Positions 40,852-50,094 of a stretch of 64,000 nt of DNA are shown one piece after another. The stretch covers positions 102,250 through 166,249 of the forward strand of contig JAJDAN010000070.1 in NCBI GenBank assembly GCA_029261855.1. The letters are read 5' to 3'. Source of the stretch: Deltaproteobacteria bacterium. GTDB lineage: Bacteria; Myxococcota_A; UBA9160; UBA4427. The notes under the pieces were generated by a model. It did no database searches. It was not told where the DNA came from and saw only the letters and a list, made by a program, of their open reading frames with translations. The translations under genes and the position numbers were made by a program. Every line of letters begins with the position of its first letter. Position 1 is the stretch's first letter.

Positions 40852-42975
40852 TCACCCCCAGGCCTCCTCGAGCGCTTCACCGATGGCCGCGAGATCGCGG
40901 TCCGTGCGTCGATGCAGAGCGTCGATGCGCTCCGCGGCGGCCGACACCAGGGACTCGAGACGGTCCAGCCGTTCTGCGGCGGCGCGTTGACCGCGCGCCT
41001 CCTCGGCCTGCGCCCGTTCCACGCCCGTGACGCGCTGGCGTGCATCGTCGGCGCTGCGACCGAGTTCGGCCAGTGCCTCGCGCAGACCGTCGTCTTCGCG
41101 CCGCAGCGCCTCGAGGCCGGACGCCAGACTGCCCTCGAGCTCGTCGAGTCGAGCCTGCTGGGACCTGCGCGCTTCCACCGCCAGCTCGTGGGTCGCGCTG
41201 TGCAGCTCGCGCAGCACGCGGATCTGCTCGCCCAGGCCTTCGATCAGGGGTTCGATGCGACCGCGCTGCTCGGCAACTTCCTCGCGCAGGCGCTGGCCTT
41301 CGGAACGCGCGTTCTCGAATTCGCGACGCAGGTCGTCCAGGGCGGTGCGGGTCGCAGCCGCATCGCTCTCGAGACGCGGCTCGAGCAGCTCCAGCCGCGC
41401 CTGCACCGACGCAATCGCTTCCGGCGCTGCGCGCAGCTCGAGCTGACCGACACGCTCTTCGATCCCCGGAACCCGGCCCGACCAGTCGATCACCTGCGGC
41501 AGCGCCCTGCCCTCGGCCGAAAGCCGATCGACCTGCGCGACGAGCGCGTCGATCCGTGCATCACGCGCGAGAGCCTCTTCTTCCAGTCGCACCGCGCGTC
41601 CCTCGAGCGCGCGCACGGACGCTTCCGCGACGGCAGCATCCTCCGGCGCCGAGAGCTCGACGAAGTAGGCGCGGTAGGCGGGGCGGCCTTCCGGGTCGCA
41701 ATACAAGGTCACCGCATCGCCCGGGGCCGCGTCCGTGGTCTCCACCCGTACCCGGCAGCGCCGCCCTCGACTCTCCGGCTGCGGCGGACAGCGGAAGGCG
41801 CGCCAGCGATCGTTCTCGATCTCACCCGTGGGCAGCGACCAGCGCTGCGCGAGCGCCAGCTCGCCGCTCACATCCTCGACCTCGAGCGCGACGTCGAGGG
41901 TCGAAGTGTTGGTTCGCGCGAATGTGCCGAAGAAGAGGTCGAAGCCACAGAAGCTGCCGTGGCCGGCGACGAAGCTGACCTCGACGACGGATCCGGGAAG
42001 GATTTCGCCCAGGGTGGCGCGTGCGTCGAGCTGTCCCTGATCCCAGCGCAGGCGGCCCGCATAACGAAGGGGTGCGGGTGCCTCGTCGACGGGACGCACC
42101 GGCGCGACCTCCCCGGCCAGCAGGTCCTCGGCCGCATCGAGATTGCGGCGGATGTCGTCGAGGCGACGGGTGGGGCCAGGCTCCGTTCCGTCTCTTCTCT
42201 CGAGCAACGCCCGGTAGGCGGTGCCGACCCAGCGGGAAACACCGCCTTCTTCCGAAAGCGCGTCCTCGGCCCGGTGGTGATGGCGGAGGCGGCCCGGAAG
42301 CGTCGGAGCGTCCGCTTCCGCGAGTGCTTCCGGCGCGACGGGCCAGTCCAGGTCGAGGGTTTGCGCGATCCGTTGCGCGCACGGACGCCAACCGGCAAGC
42401 AGCTCGTCGTAGGTCACGAAGACGCGCGGATGACCGCGGGTCGCGCGCTCTCCCTCGAGCACGTGCCGGAGCCACAACAGCTGGGCGGTGTGGGCGGACA
42501 GCGCTTGCCGCGCAGCGAGTGAGTCCACGACCTCGAGCGGGTGTCGGGTGATGTGGACGAATGCAGGCGCGCAGCCCAGGCTGCTCAGCACGTCGATCCA
42601 CAGCGGCACCAACCGGCAGATCCGCGGGTCCTTCACGCCGAAGAGGGGGACTCCCGCTTCGACCGAATCGGCCGCGAAGAAATCGCGGCGCAGCTGCTCG
42701 ACCAGGTCGTCGCGCAGCGAAGCGACGGCGGGATGCTGTTGCCAGTCGCCCGGCAGCCGCCCCGGGTCGCTCCCGCTCTGGAGTCCCAACGCCTGGAGCA
42801 GACGCTCGTTGGTGTCGGCGACCGAGGCCTTCTCGAAGAAGCCAAGCTCGTTCGCGGGCCCCGCCGGGATGTGGCCCGTCCCGAAATCGACTCCGAGGGT
42901 GTGCAACAACCGCGCAAGCGCGGACGTGCCGCTGCGGTGCATTCCCAGGATGACGAGCGCACGGGGCGCGGGCAT
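40852..42975 (-). CDS. Sulfotransferase with beta-sandwich module and long coiled coil
   Basis: A 707-residue protein. Residues 1-270 are a PAPS-dependent sulfotransferase: VILGMHRSGTSALARLLHTL is the 5'-phosphosulfate loop (about 8-27) and FVHITRHPLEVVDSLAA carries the 3'-phosphate-binding region. A beta-rich module (about 300-440) resembles those of the glycosyltransferase at 37377. Residues about 455-707 are an Ala/Glu/Arg/Leu heptad-rich coiled coil. A chain-capping enzyme with a coiled-coil ruler is known in ABC-dependent O-antigen systems (WbdD), and this could be a sulfating counterpart; that is inference. The start directly follows the preceding stop (TGAATG). Confidence 0.8.
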   Translation of the reverse strand: MPAPRALVILGMHRSGTSALARLLHTLGVDFGTGHIPAGPANELGFFEKASVADTNERLLQALGLQSGSDPGRLPGDWQQHPAVASLRDDLVEQLRRDFFAADSVEAGVPLFGVKDPRICRLVPLWIDVLSSLGCAPAFVHITRHPLEVVDSLAARQALSAHTAQLLWLRHVLEGERATRGHPRVFVTYDELLAGWRPCAQRIAQTLDLDWPVAPEALAEADAPTLPGRLRHHHRAEDALSEEGGVSRWVGTAYRALLERRDGTEPGPTRRLDDIRRNLDAAEDLLAGEVAPVRPVDEAPAPLRYAGRLRWDQGQLDARATLGEILPGSVVEVSFVAGHGSFCGFDLFFGTFARTNTSTLDVALEVEDVSGELALAQRWSLPTGEIENDRWRAFRCPPQPESRGRRCRVRVETTDAAPGDAVTLYCDPEGRPAYRAYFVELSAPEDAAVAEASVRALEGRAVRLEEEALARDARIDALVAQVDRLSAEGRALPQVIDWSGRVPGIEERVGQLELRAAPEAIASVQARLELLEPRLESDAAATRTALDDLRREFENARSEGQRLREEVAEQRGRIEPLIEGLGEQIRVLRELHSATHELAVEARRSQQARLDELEGSLASGLEALRREDDGLREALAELGRSADDARQRVTGVERAQAEEARGQRAAAERLDRLESLVSAAAERIDALHRRTDRDLAAIGEALEEAWG

Positions 42976-44673
42976 TCAGAGCTTCCCTGCTGTTGGTGGC
43001 TGCGGGCCAGGCCGCAGACGGGCCTCGAAGAGGGGGCCGGTGAAACCGAATGCAGGATTATAGTACGGGTCGCCCGCGTGGATCCGGGCCCCCCAGCGAT
43101 CGATCAGCCGGGCCACGTCCGCCTCGGCAGGCGCGGGGAGACGCGCCCTGGGAGATCGCATCTCGGCGTGGGGGTCGTAGATGACTCGCATACCGGCGTC
43201 CCACGCACGCAGGCCCAGATCGACGTCGTGAAGCGACTCGCCGAACGAAGCATCGAAGCCACCGAGATGCCGAAAGGCCATCACCGACACGGCGAGGCAG
43301 CCACCCGACACCGCACTCGCGTTCCGGATGACACCGCTCGCGCCCATCGGTCCGGGCTCGTCCCCGAACAGCGCAGGTCGCTCGAGCCGGATGCCCTTTG
43401 CACCCCCGAGAACGACACCTGCGTGCAAGACCCGGTTCCCGCGCGCGCTGATCCGCGTGCCGACGCATCCCACGTCCGACCGCAAGGCCTGGGACATCAG
43501 CTCGGGCAACCAATCCGTCGCGCTCGGCTGCAGACGGGCATCGACGAACACGAGCACGTCGCCCGATGCACGCGCCGCGGCGCCGTTGAGCTGGCTCGCC
43601 GTCGGCCGCGACGCATCCAGGATGACGGCGTCGCAGGACGCGGCAGCCGCGAGGCGCGCGGCGCGATCCCGATCTCCCCAGGCGATGAGGGTCGCCGAAG
43701 CCCCCACCGGCGGAAAGCGACGCACGCGATAGAAGCCCCGGCCCGGGCCGTCGCCCACCTCGCCGCGCTCCCCGACGCGTTCGAGATGGGACGCGATGGC
43801 GCGGCGGGCCGCGTCGTAGGCCCAAGGCTTCGCTTCCGCCCACGGGTCCGCGGTCGACCCGCGAACCGTGCGCCAGTGATAGAGGACGCGCGGCACGTGG
43901 TGGATCCGGGCCGAGCGGTCCGCGAAGCGCAGGGCCAGATCGTAGTCCTGGCTGCCGTCGAACTCGCTCCGGAAGCCGCCGAGCTCACGCGTGAGGGCGC
44001 TGCGGAAGACTCCGAGGTGCGAGATGAAGTTGCACGAGAGCAGCCAGTCCGGCGAGAAGTCGGGCTTGAAGGCGGCGTCGCGCAAGCGGCCGTCGACGTC
44101 GATCTTGTCCTCGTCGGAATAGAGCAGGTCCGGGTCGAAGCGACGGATCGCCGCCGCCATCTCGAACAGCGCATGAGGCGCGAGCTCGTCGTCGTGGTCG
44201 AGCAGGGCGAAGAAGGGCCCGTTCGCGAGCTCGAGTGCCGCATTGGTCGCACCCGAGATCCCGACGTTGCGTTGCAGCCGGATGCAGCGGATCCGCGGAT
44301 CGCGGTCACCCCGCGAACGCAGCCACTCGCGGACGTCGGCCGTCCCGGACGCATCGTCCACCACGCAGAGCTCCCACTTTTCGTAGCTCTGCGCGCGAAC
44401 CGACCCGATCGCCCGCTCGAGCCAGTGCAGGTCCGGGTCGTGGCTGGGCACGAGCACCGAGATCAGGGGATGCTCGGCTTCCGGCCCCGAGAGCGTCGCC
44501 GACACGCGAGGCCGATCGGCGAGCCAACGTTCGTAGCGGGTGGCGCCTCGGACGCTGCGCACCACCATGTCCCCGGCTTGGCGCGCCGCGAGTCGCAGAC
44601 TGCCCCACCACCCGCGCCGGGCAATCGACCCGCGCAGGCGCAGGAAGAAGCGCGATCGCGGTCCGCCGCTCAA
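42976..44673 (-). CDS. Two-domain family 2 glycosyltransferase
   Basis: A 565-residue protein. The N-terminal GT-A domain (about 68-290) has ISVLVPSHDPDLHWLERAIGS, the VVDDASG loop, NVGISGATNAAL, the LLDHDDELAP metal site and YSDEDKID. The C-terminal half (about 325-530) is a second, more divergent GT2 unit with LVFVDARLQPSATDWL and GGFDASFGESLHDVDLGLRAWDAG. Such tandem GT2 proteins are typical of surface-polysaccharide loci. The start is TTG at 44673, overlapping the wzt stop (TTGA). Confidence 0.88.
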   Translation of the reverse strand: MSGGPRSRFFLRLRGSIARRGWWGSLRLAARQAGDMVVRSVRGATRYERWLADRPRVSATLSGPEAEHPLISVLVPSHDPDLHWLERAIGSVRAQSYEKWELCVVDDASGTADVREWLRSRGDRDPRIRCIRLQRNVGISGATNAALELANGPFFALLDHDDELAPHALFEMAAAIRRFDPDLLYSDEDKIDVDGRLRDAAFKPDFSPDWLLSCNFISHLGVFRSALTRELGGFRSEFDGSQDYDLALRFADRSARIHHVPRVLYHWRTVRGSTADPWAEAKPWAYDAARRAIASHLERVGERGEVGDGPGRGFYRVRRFPPVGASATLIAWGDRDRAARLAAAASCDAVILDASRPTASQLNGAAARASGDVLVFVDARLQPSATDWLPELMSQALRSDVGCVGTRISARGNRVLHAGVVLGGAKGIRLERPALFGDEPGPMGASGVIRNASAVSGGCLAVSVMAFRHLGGFDASFGESLHDVDLGLRAWDAGMRVIYDPHAEMRSPRARLPAPAEADVARLIDRWGARIHAGDPYYNPAFGFTGPLFEARLRPGPQPPTAGKL

Positions 44674-45518
44674 GCGGGCGAGGGCGAGGGCTGGCCCTCC
44701 CGCTTGCCCTCTGGGTTGCCCTGCTGGTACCGCGCGAGCACCTCCGCCGGCGCGCCGTCCGCCACCAGGCGACCGCCCTCGAGATGCACGCAGCGATTGC
44801 AGAGGTGGAGGATGATCTGCTCCGAGTGGGACGCGACGACCAGGATGCCGAGACGCTCGACGAGTGCGTCCAGCCGCTCGACGGCGCGCTTGACCCAGTG
44901 GATGTCGCCCACGGCGAACACTTCGTCGAGCAGCAGGATGTCCGTGTCCACCTCGGTGGCCACCGTGTAGGCGAGGCGAGCGGCCATTCCCGTCGAGTAG
45001 TACTTGACCGGCACGTCGGCCACGTGCTCGAGCTCACAGAAGTCGAGGATGGCGGGGGTCCGTTCGCGGATGCGCTTGCGCGAGATCCCGAGCAGGGCCG
45101 CGCCGAGCAGGATGTTCTCGCGACCGGTCAGCTCGGGGTTGAACCCGAGCCCCAACTGCAGCAGCGGCACCAGGGATCCCGCGCGTTCGACGCGGCCCGC
45201 GCGCGGAGGGTAGATCCCGGCCATGACCTGGAGCAGCGATGTCTTGCCGCTGCCGTTCGTTCCGATCACCCCGAGGCGGTCTCCCGCCGCGACCCGGAGA
45301 TCGAGGTCGACGAGCGCGTCGGTCCCGCGCACCGGTGCGCGGTCGCGGGGACGCTGTAGCCAGCGCAGGGCCGACGCCTTGAGCGAGCGCTCCACGCGGC
45401 TCGGAAAGGAAAGTCGCACGCCCTCCAGGTGAAGGAACGGACCGGCGCTGCCCACCACTGCCTCGCGGTCGGCGGGCAGCACGCCCGCCGAGGCGGCGGC
45501 GCTCACGGGACTGCTCAT
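44670..45518 (-). CDS. wzt: Polysaccharide ABC exporter ATP-binding protein
   Basis: The ATPase half of an O-antigen/teichoic-type exporter, 282 residues. Walker A is GTNGSGKTSLLQVMAG (about 87-102), the signature YYSTGMAARLAYTVA, Walker B DILLLDEVFAVGD and the switch histidine in VVASHSEQI. Only about 30 residues follow the ATPase fold, so the C-terminal carbohydrate-binding domain that E. coli O9a Wzt uses to recognise capped chains is missing. Chain recognition may be done elsewhere, or not be needed. It follows wzm after 51 bp. Confidence 0.92.
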   Translation of the reverse strand: MSSPVSAAASAGVLPADREAVVGSAGPFLHLEGVRLSFPSRVERSLKASALRWLQRPRDRAPVRGTDALVDLDLRVAAGDRLGVIGTNGSGKTSLLQVMAGIYPPRAGRVERAGSLVPLLQLGLGFNPELTGRENILLGAALLGISRKRIRERTPAILDFCELEHVADVPVKYYSTGMAARLAYTVATEVDTDILLLDEVFAVGDIHWVKRAVERLDALVERLGILVVASHSEQIILHLCNRCVHLEGGRLVADGAPAEVLARYQQGNPEGKREGQPSPSPA

Positions 45519-45569
45519 CTCACCGGGCCCCGATGCGAGGGACGAGGCGCAGGCGACGGCCGAACGGAG

Positions 45570-46367
45570 TCAGAGAGAGAAGACGACATCGTCCTCCCGC
45601 CACCAGAAGACGCCGACCCCGAGCACCAGACCCACGCAGGCTGTCGCAGTCGCGGCGACCAGGGTCTGCGGCTCGGGCAGCTGCCCCCAGTAGATCGGCT
45701 TCGTGAAGAGCTGGATCACGTGATACATGGGGTTCAGCTCGAAGTAGAAGTGGTATTGCTCTGGGATGATCGACGCCTGGCCCGGGATCGTCAGCGGGTA
45801 GATGATGGGCGTCGCATACATCCACGCCGTCAAGAACACCGTCGCCAGATGCTCGGCGTCGCGGAAGTAGACGGTCACCATCGCCAGCAGCGCGGACACG
45901 CCGATCGTGGTTGCCGTCAGGCACAACAGCGAAAAGGGAAGCAGCGCCAGCGCCGGACTGGGTTCGAAGTCGATCATCGGACCCACCACGAACAACAGGA
46001 CCCCCATCGACAGCGCCAGGTTGATGCAGTTGACCAGCGAGATGCTCACGGGAAAGACGAGCTTCGGGATGGGATGGCGCCGGATGAGGGGCTCTGCGAG
46101 CAACAGACTGGCCGCCGAACGTTGGACGGTGCTCGCGAAGGCCATCCAGGGCAGCAAGGCACTCAGCAGGAAGAGCGCATAGCTGCGCATGGGCAACCGG
46201 ACCATGAACTGGAACACCACCGCCAGGATCAACATCGTGAGCAGCGGGTTGAGCAGCGACCACACGAATCCCAGGGAGGACCGCCGGTACCGGGTGCGGA
46301 ACTCCTCGACCACCAACTCCCAGAGGAACTCGCGGTAGTGGATCAGAGATCGGGCGCGGTTCAGCAT
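45570..46367 (-). CDS. wzm: Polysaccharide ABC exporter permease
   Basis: An ABC-2-type membrane protein of 265 residues with six hydrophobic segments. It opens with the amphipathic REFLWELVVEEFRTRYRRSSLGFVWSLLNPLLTMLIL typical of Wzm/TagG permeases and has the late LNPMYHVIQLFTKPIYWG motif. With Wzt it flips a lipid-linked glycan across the inner membrane. It is the first gene of the eight-gene minus-strand operon (46367 to 34116). Only 45 bp separate its start from the divergent sulfatase-like gene, so the promoters must be very close or overlapping. Confidence 0.93.
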   Translation of the reverse strand: MLNRARSLIHYREFLWELVVEEFRTRYRRSSLGFVWSLLNPLLTMLILAVVFQFMVRLPMRSYALFLLSALLPWMAFASTVQRSAASLLLAEPLIRRHPIPKLVFPVSISLVNCINLALSMGVLLFVVGPMIDFEPSPALALLPFSLLCLTATTIGVSALLAMVTVYFRDAEHLATVFLTAWMYATPIIYPLTIPGQASIIPEQYHFYFELNPMYHVIQLFTKPIYWGQLPEPQTLVAATATACVGLVLGVGVFWWREDDVVFSL

Positions 46368-46412
46368 GTGACTCCGGCTGCCGCAGGGTACCGTTCGACC
46401 GGGGGGACGCCA

Positions 46413-49214
46413 GTGCGAAAGCTTCGCCGGATCGGCTGGTTCCACGCCTGCGTCCTGCTGCTCGCGATCTCCGGGGCCGGCATCGGCTGCCGACAGGACG
46501 AAGCGTCCATTCCTGACCGGCGCCTGGTCGCCGAGCTCGAAGCCGAATGGGTCGAGGCGTTTCCCGACGCCCCGCCGCTCCCCGACGAGGGCCTCGAGGT
46601 CATCCCCCTGATGGCCATGGAGTGGACGATCCCGGACTACGAGGACCGCCAGGGTGAATCCCCAGTCGCCACGGGAACGGTCGTCGGAGGCAAGATCCGG
46701 GATGTCTACCGAACGGCGCCGCCGACTCTCTTCATCCACGCGAACGAACCCAGCCCGGCCTGCTTCGCGTCGCCCTGGATCCGCGTCCGGCCGCGAACCC
46801 ACTACACCCTGATCGGGTATGTGCGCACCCAGGACCTGGTCGCGTCCGGTCCCATTCGCGGCACCTTCTTCGTCGAGGAACGCAGCGAGCTCGGCGACGA
46901 GATGCGCGCGTTCCCGAACCGCGACGGCACCACTCCCGACTGGGAGCGCGAAGTGTTGACCTTCACGACAGGCGACGAAGCGGACGCACTCCGCGTGAGC
47001 GCATGTCTCGCCGGCCCTGGGGGCGGCACGGGAAGCGCCTGGTTCGACGACATCGTGCTGGTGCGTCACACGGACGCGAGCCTCGATGACGAGGCCCTCA
47101 CCCGTCTGACGGACATGCGGATCTCGCGCCAATGGCGTTACGACGTCGCCTCGTCGACGCGACCGCGGGCGGGCCTGGATGCGGCCTGGGGCGAGGATCC
47201 GGAAGCCGACCGCTTCCGCAGCAAGATCGGCCTCGGGAACGACGTGCGCAACGCGCTGCTGGCGCCGGTGAAGACGCGCTATCGCATCCCCGTCGAAGCG
47301 CCGGCCGGGACGCGCTTCCGCGGCGCCATCGGCCTTCCCAACCCAGACGGGGTGCTGCCGCCGGGGGCCGTTCGCTTCGAGGTGCGCTTCGAGCAGCCAG
47401 AGAGCTACCCGGTCGTGCTGCTCGAGCGCGAACTGCGGCTGGACCGGCCGGGCGACCCGGATCGTTGGCACCCCTTCGACCTCGTACTTCCGACCTCCGC
47501 GTCCGGCGAGCTGGTGCTCTCCACCGACAGCGACGCGAGTCTCATGCTCGCCGACGCCGTCTTCGGTAACCCGACCGTCGTTCCTCCCGCCACACTGGGG
47601 CGCGGGCGACGCGTGATCCTCGTTTCCATCGACACACTGCGCGCAGACCGACTCGGTGTCTACGGCGCAGAACTTCCGACCTCTCCGCGACTGGACGCCC
47701 TGGCGGCACAGGGGGTCGTCTTCGATAACGCCCATGCTCCTTCCCCCTGGACCCTGCCGTCCCATCGCACGATGTTGACGGGGCTCGATCCGTTCACCCA
47801 CGGCGCCCTGATGGCCGAACAATCGGCACTGCGTGCGGATATCGACACCCTCGGAGAGGTGCTCCAGGCCGAGGGATTCGCGACCGCGGGGATCCACGGC
47901 GGCGGCTTCGTTTCGCCCGCGTACGGCTTCGCCGAGGGATTCGATCGCTATCTCGAGATCGCCGAACCCCGCGAGGCGATCGACGCCGCCATCGACATCG
48001 CAACCGCAGACCCGGACCGCGACCTCTTCCTGTTCCTTCACAGCTACCAGGTGCACGCCCCCTATCACGAAGAACCCGAAGAGCTTCCCGCCTTCGGCCC
48101 GCGCTTCGAAGAGCTGCGCGAGCAGCTCACGGACGTGGTCGACCCGCGTCTGCTGGGATCGCACGCCCACCTGAGTCGTCAGAACCGCTCGGGCGAGCCG
48201 CTGCCGCCGGCGCAGCTCGAGATGGCGAAGCTGCTGTACGACGGCGGGGTGCGCGCCATGGACCGTGAGCTCGGGCGCCTGCTGGACGCCCTCGAGGCCT
48301 CGGATCTGCTCGCGAAGTCGCTCATCGTCGTCACCTCGGACCACGGTGAGGGCTTCGACGAACACGGACTGCTGCTGCATGCGAACTCGCTCTACCGCGA
48401 GCTGCTGCACGTTCCCCTGGTCGTCTACCAGCCGGGCCGGGTTCCAGCCGGGGCCCGCGTCGAAGCCCACGTCGGCTCGGCCGACATCGTCCCGACGACG
48501 CTCGAGTTGCTCGGGATCCCGACGCGGCCGGGTCTCGACGGTCGGTCTCTGGTGTCCCTGATCGATGGCGCGGCCGGCCGGACGGACTCGGCGGCCCCCG
48601 CCACGGACCCCGACGCCCCCCGGCCCGTGTTCGGCAGCCTCGTCGACAACCGCGTCGCGCTGTTTTCAGCCATCGCCGGGGACCAGAAGTACATCCTGTA
48701 CGCGGCCAGCGAACAGCTCTACGACCTGGCTGCGGATCCACTCGAGACGGTCGATCGCGCGGCCAGCGACCCCGCAGGTCTGTCCCGATCTCGCCAGCGC
48801 ATACTGCCCGAGATCGCGAAGCTACCGGGACTTCACGTGGTTGCAGTCGGAGACGCTGCGAAGCAGCAGCTCGAGGGCAGCATCGGTTTCGAGGGCCTTC
48901 GCGACCTGCCGCGCAGCTTCTTCGTGGACTGCGCGACCTGCGTCTCGCTGGAAGGCAGCCGCCTGGCCGTCCGCCTGCCACTGGAGGGCGGCGTCCGCTG
49001 GCTCAACTTGCCCGAGGTGAGGCATCTGGCCGACGTGGAGATCGCGCTGCAGATCGCCGGGGAGCCGACAACGCCGCGGCCGGTCGGTGATCTATTCGGC
49101 GACTCGCCCGCGCCAGGCCTGTACGTGTTCGTGACCGCAGGTGCCGACGCCGAGGAGGCCGCACTTTCGCCCGAGAGGCTCGAGCAGCTCGAGGCGCTGG
49201 GCTATCTCGAGTGA
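46413..49214 (+). CDS. Sulfatase-like alkaline-phosphatase-superfamily exported protein
   Basis: A 933-residue exported protein. A hydrophobic leader ends in GAGIGC (about 21-26), a possible lipobox. Residues about 55-215 form a beta-rich, carbohydrate-binding-like module ending AWFDDIVLV. A further region precedes the catalytic domain (about 405-800), which opens VILVSIDTLRADRLGVYG. The nucleophile region reads SPWTLPSHRTMLTG, so the usual Cys/Ser of the sulfatase CxPSR motif is Thr, as in phosphoethanolamine and phosphoglycerol transferases of the same superfamily. Later metal ligands (TSDHGEGFDEHG) are present. GTG 46413. It could decorate or trim the exported glycan. Confidence 0.8.
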   Translation: MRKLRRIGWFHACVLLLAISGAGIGCRQDEASIPDRRLVAELEAEWVEAFPDAPPLPDEGLEVIPLMAMEWTIPDYEDRQGESPVATGTVVGGKIRDVYRTAPPTLFIHANEPSPACFASPWIRVRPRTHYTLIGYVRTQDLVASGPIRGTFFVEERSELGDEMRAFPNRDGTTPDWEREVLTFTTGDEADALRVSACLAGPGGGTGSAWFDDIVLVRHTDASLDDEALTRLTDMRISRQWRYDVASSTRPRAGLDAAWGEDPEADRFRSKIGLGNDVRNALLAPVKTRYRIPVEAPAGTRFRGAIGLPNPDGVLPPGAVRFEVRFEQPESYPVVLLERELRLDRPGDPDRWHPFDLVLPTSASGELVLSTDSDASLMLADAVFGNPTVVPPATLGRGRRVILVSIDTLRADRLGVYGAELPTSPRLDALAAQGVVFDNAHAPSPWTLPSHRTMLTGLDPFTHGALMAEQSALRADIDTLGEVLQAEGFATAGIHGGGFVSPAYGFAEGFDRYLEIAEPREAIDAAIDIATADPDRDLFLFLHSYQVHAPYHEEPEELPAFGPRFEELREQLTDVVDPRLLGSHAHLSRQNRSGEPLPPAQLEMAKLLYDGGVRAMDRELGRLLDALEASDLLAKSLIVVTSDHGEGFDEHGLLLHANSLYRELLHVPLVVYQPGRVPAGARVEAHVGSADIVPTTLELLGIPTRPGLDGRSLVSLIDGAAGRTDSAAPATDPDAPRPVFGSLVDNRVALFSAIAGDQKYILYAASEQLYDLAADPLETVDRAASDPAGLSRSRQRILPEIAKLPGLHVVAVGDAAKQQLEGSIGFEGLRDLPRSFFVDCATCVSLEGSRLAVRLPLEGGVRWLNLPEVRHLADVEIALQIAGEPTTPRPVGDLFGDSPAPGLYVFVTAGADAEEAALSPERLEQLEALGYLE

Positions 49215-49233
49215 CTCGATTCCGGCCCGCGGG

Positions 49234-50046
49234 TCAACGCGTGCGTTGCCAGAAGACCCCGGTTGCATCGACGGTCACGATCTCGTCGTCGATGCCGTTG
49301 GCGTCCCGGAAGTCGTGGGTCGCTTGCGCGCAGGCCGCGACCGCCCCGTAGTCGTCGACGATCACGTAGCCGCCAACCGAGAGCTTGGGATAGAGGGCTT
49401 CGAAGGCCTGGATCGTCGACTCGTAGAGATCCCCGTCGAGGCGCATGACCGCCAGGCTGTCGATCGGCGCGTTCGGCAGTGTGTCCTTGAACCAGCCCTT
49501 CAGGAACTGCACGCGCTCGTCGAGCAGGCCGTAGCGTCGGAAGTTCTCCTGGACCTGCTCGAGAGAGATCGCCAGCTCGTCGTACACGCTCAGGTCGAGT
49601 CCCGCGTCGTACGGGTAGTTCTCGGCGTCCGGCGCGGGCAATCCCTCGAAGGAATCGGCCACGAAGACCCGTCGGTCGAAGACGCCGTGCGCCTGCAGGA
49701 TCGCCCGCATCAGGATGCAGGACCCACCGCGCCACACTCCGGTTTCGATCAGATCTCCCGGCACCTGCTTGCGGATGACGTCCTCGACACAGTGCTGGAG
49801 GTTTCCCAGGCGCTGGGGACCGATCATGGTGTGCGCGACCGCGGGCCAACCAAAGCCCTCGGCGCGCGTCTCGGCGGCCGGACCACCGATCCGCTGGTCG
49901 CCATAGACCGAATCGAGCAGGCAGCGCTTGATCAGATCGAGGTAGAGCCCGCGCGCAAGCTCGCCGCCGTCCAGGCTGACCTGGGCGACGGCTTCGGGCA
50001 CCGATTGGGGCGTCGGTTGCGGTCGTTTGGCGCTGTTGCCGGCCAT
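49234..50046 (-). CDS. TylF/MycF-family sugar O-methyltransferase
   Basis: A 270-residue SAM-dependent methyltransferase of the macrocin O-methyltransferase family, which methylates sugar hydroxyls with Mg2+. Visible: LIETGVWRGGSCILMRAIL (about 98-116), FVADSFEGLPAPD, VMRLDGDLYESTIQAFEALYPKL and VIVDDYGA, where the aspartates bind metal. ATG 50046. It is convergent with the sulfatase-like gene (19-bp gap) and separated from the main glycan operon by it. Its likely substrate is a sugar residue of the same glycan. Confidence 0.88.
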   Translation of the reverse strand: MAGNSAKRPQPTPQSVPEAVAQVSLDGGELARGLYLDLIKRCLLDSVYGDQRIGGPAAETRAEGFGWPAVAHTMIGPQRLGNLQHCVEDVIRKQVPGDLIETGVWRGGSCILMRAILQAHGVFDRRVFVADSFEGLPAPDAENYPYDAGLDLSVYDELAISLEQVQENFRRYGLLDERVQFLKGWFKDTLPNAPIDSLAVMRLDGDLYESTIQAFEALYPKLSVGGYVIVDDYGAVAACAQATHDFRDANGIDDEIVTVDATGVFWQRTR

Positions 50047-50094
50047 CGGTGTCCTCGAAGAATGGGTCTCGCGCTCGCAGGCGGCGGAACCTAG

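Noticed and set aside
46368..48470. Extension of the wzm frame to nearly 1000 codons
   Set aside because: The upstream part is antisense to the sulfatase-like gene. The permease has a normal start at 46367.
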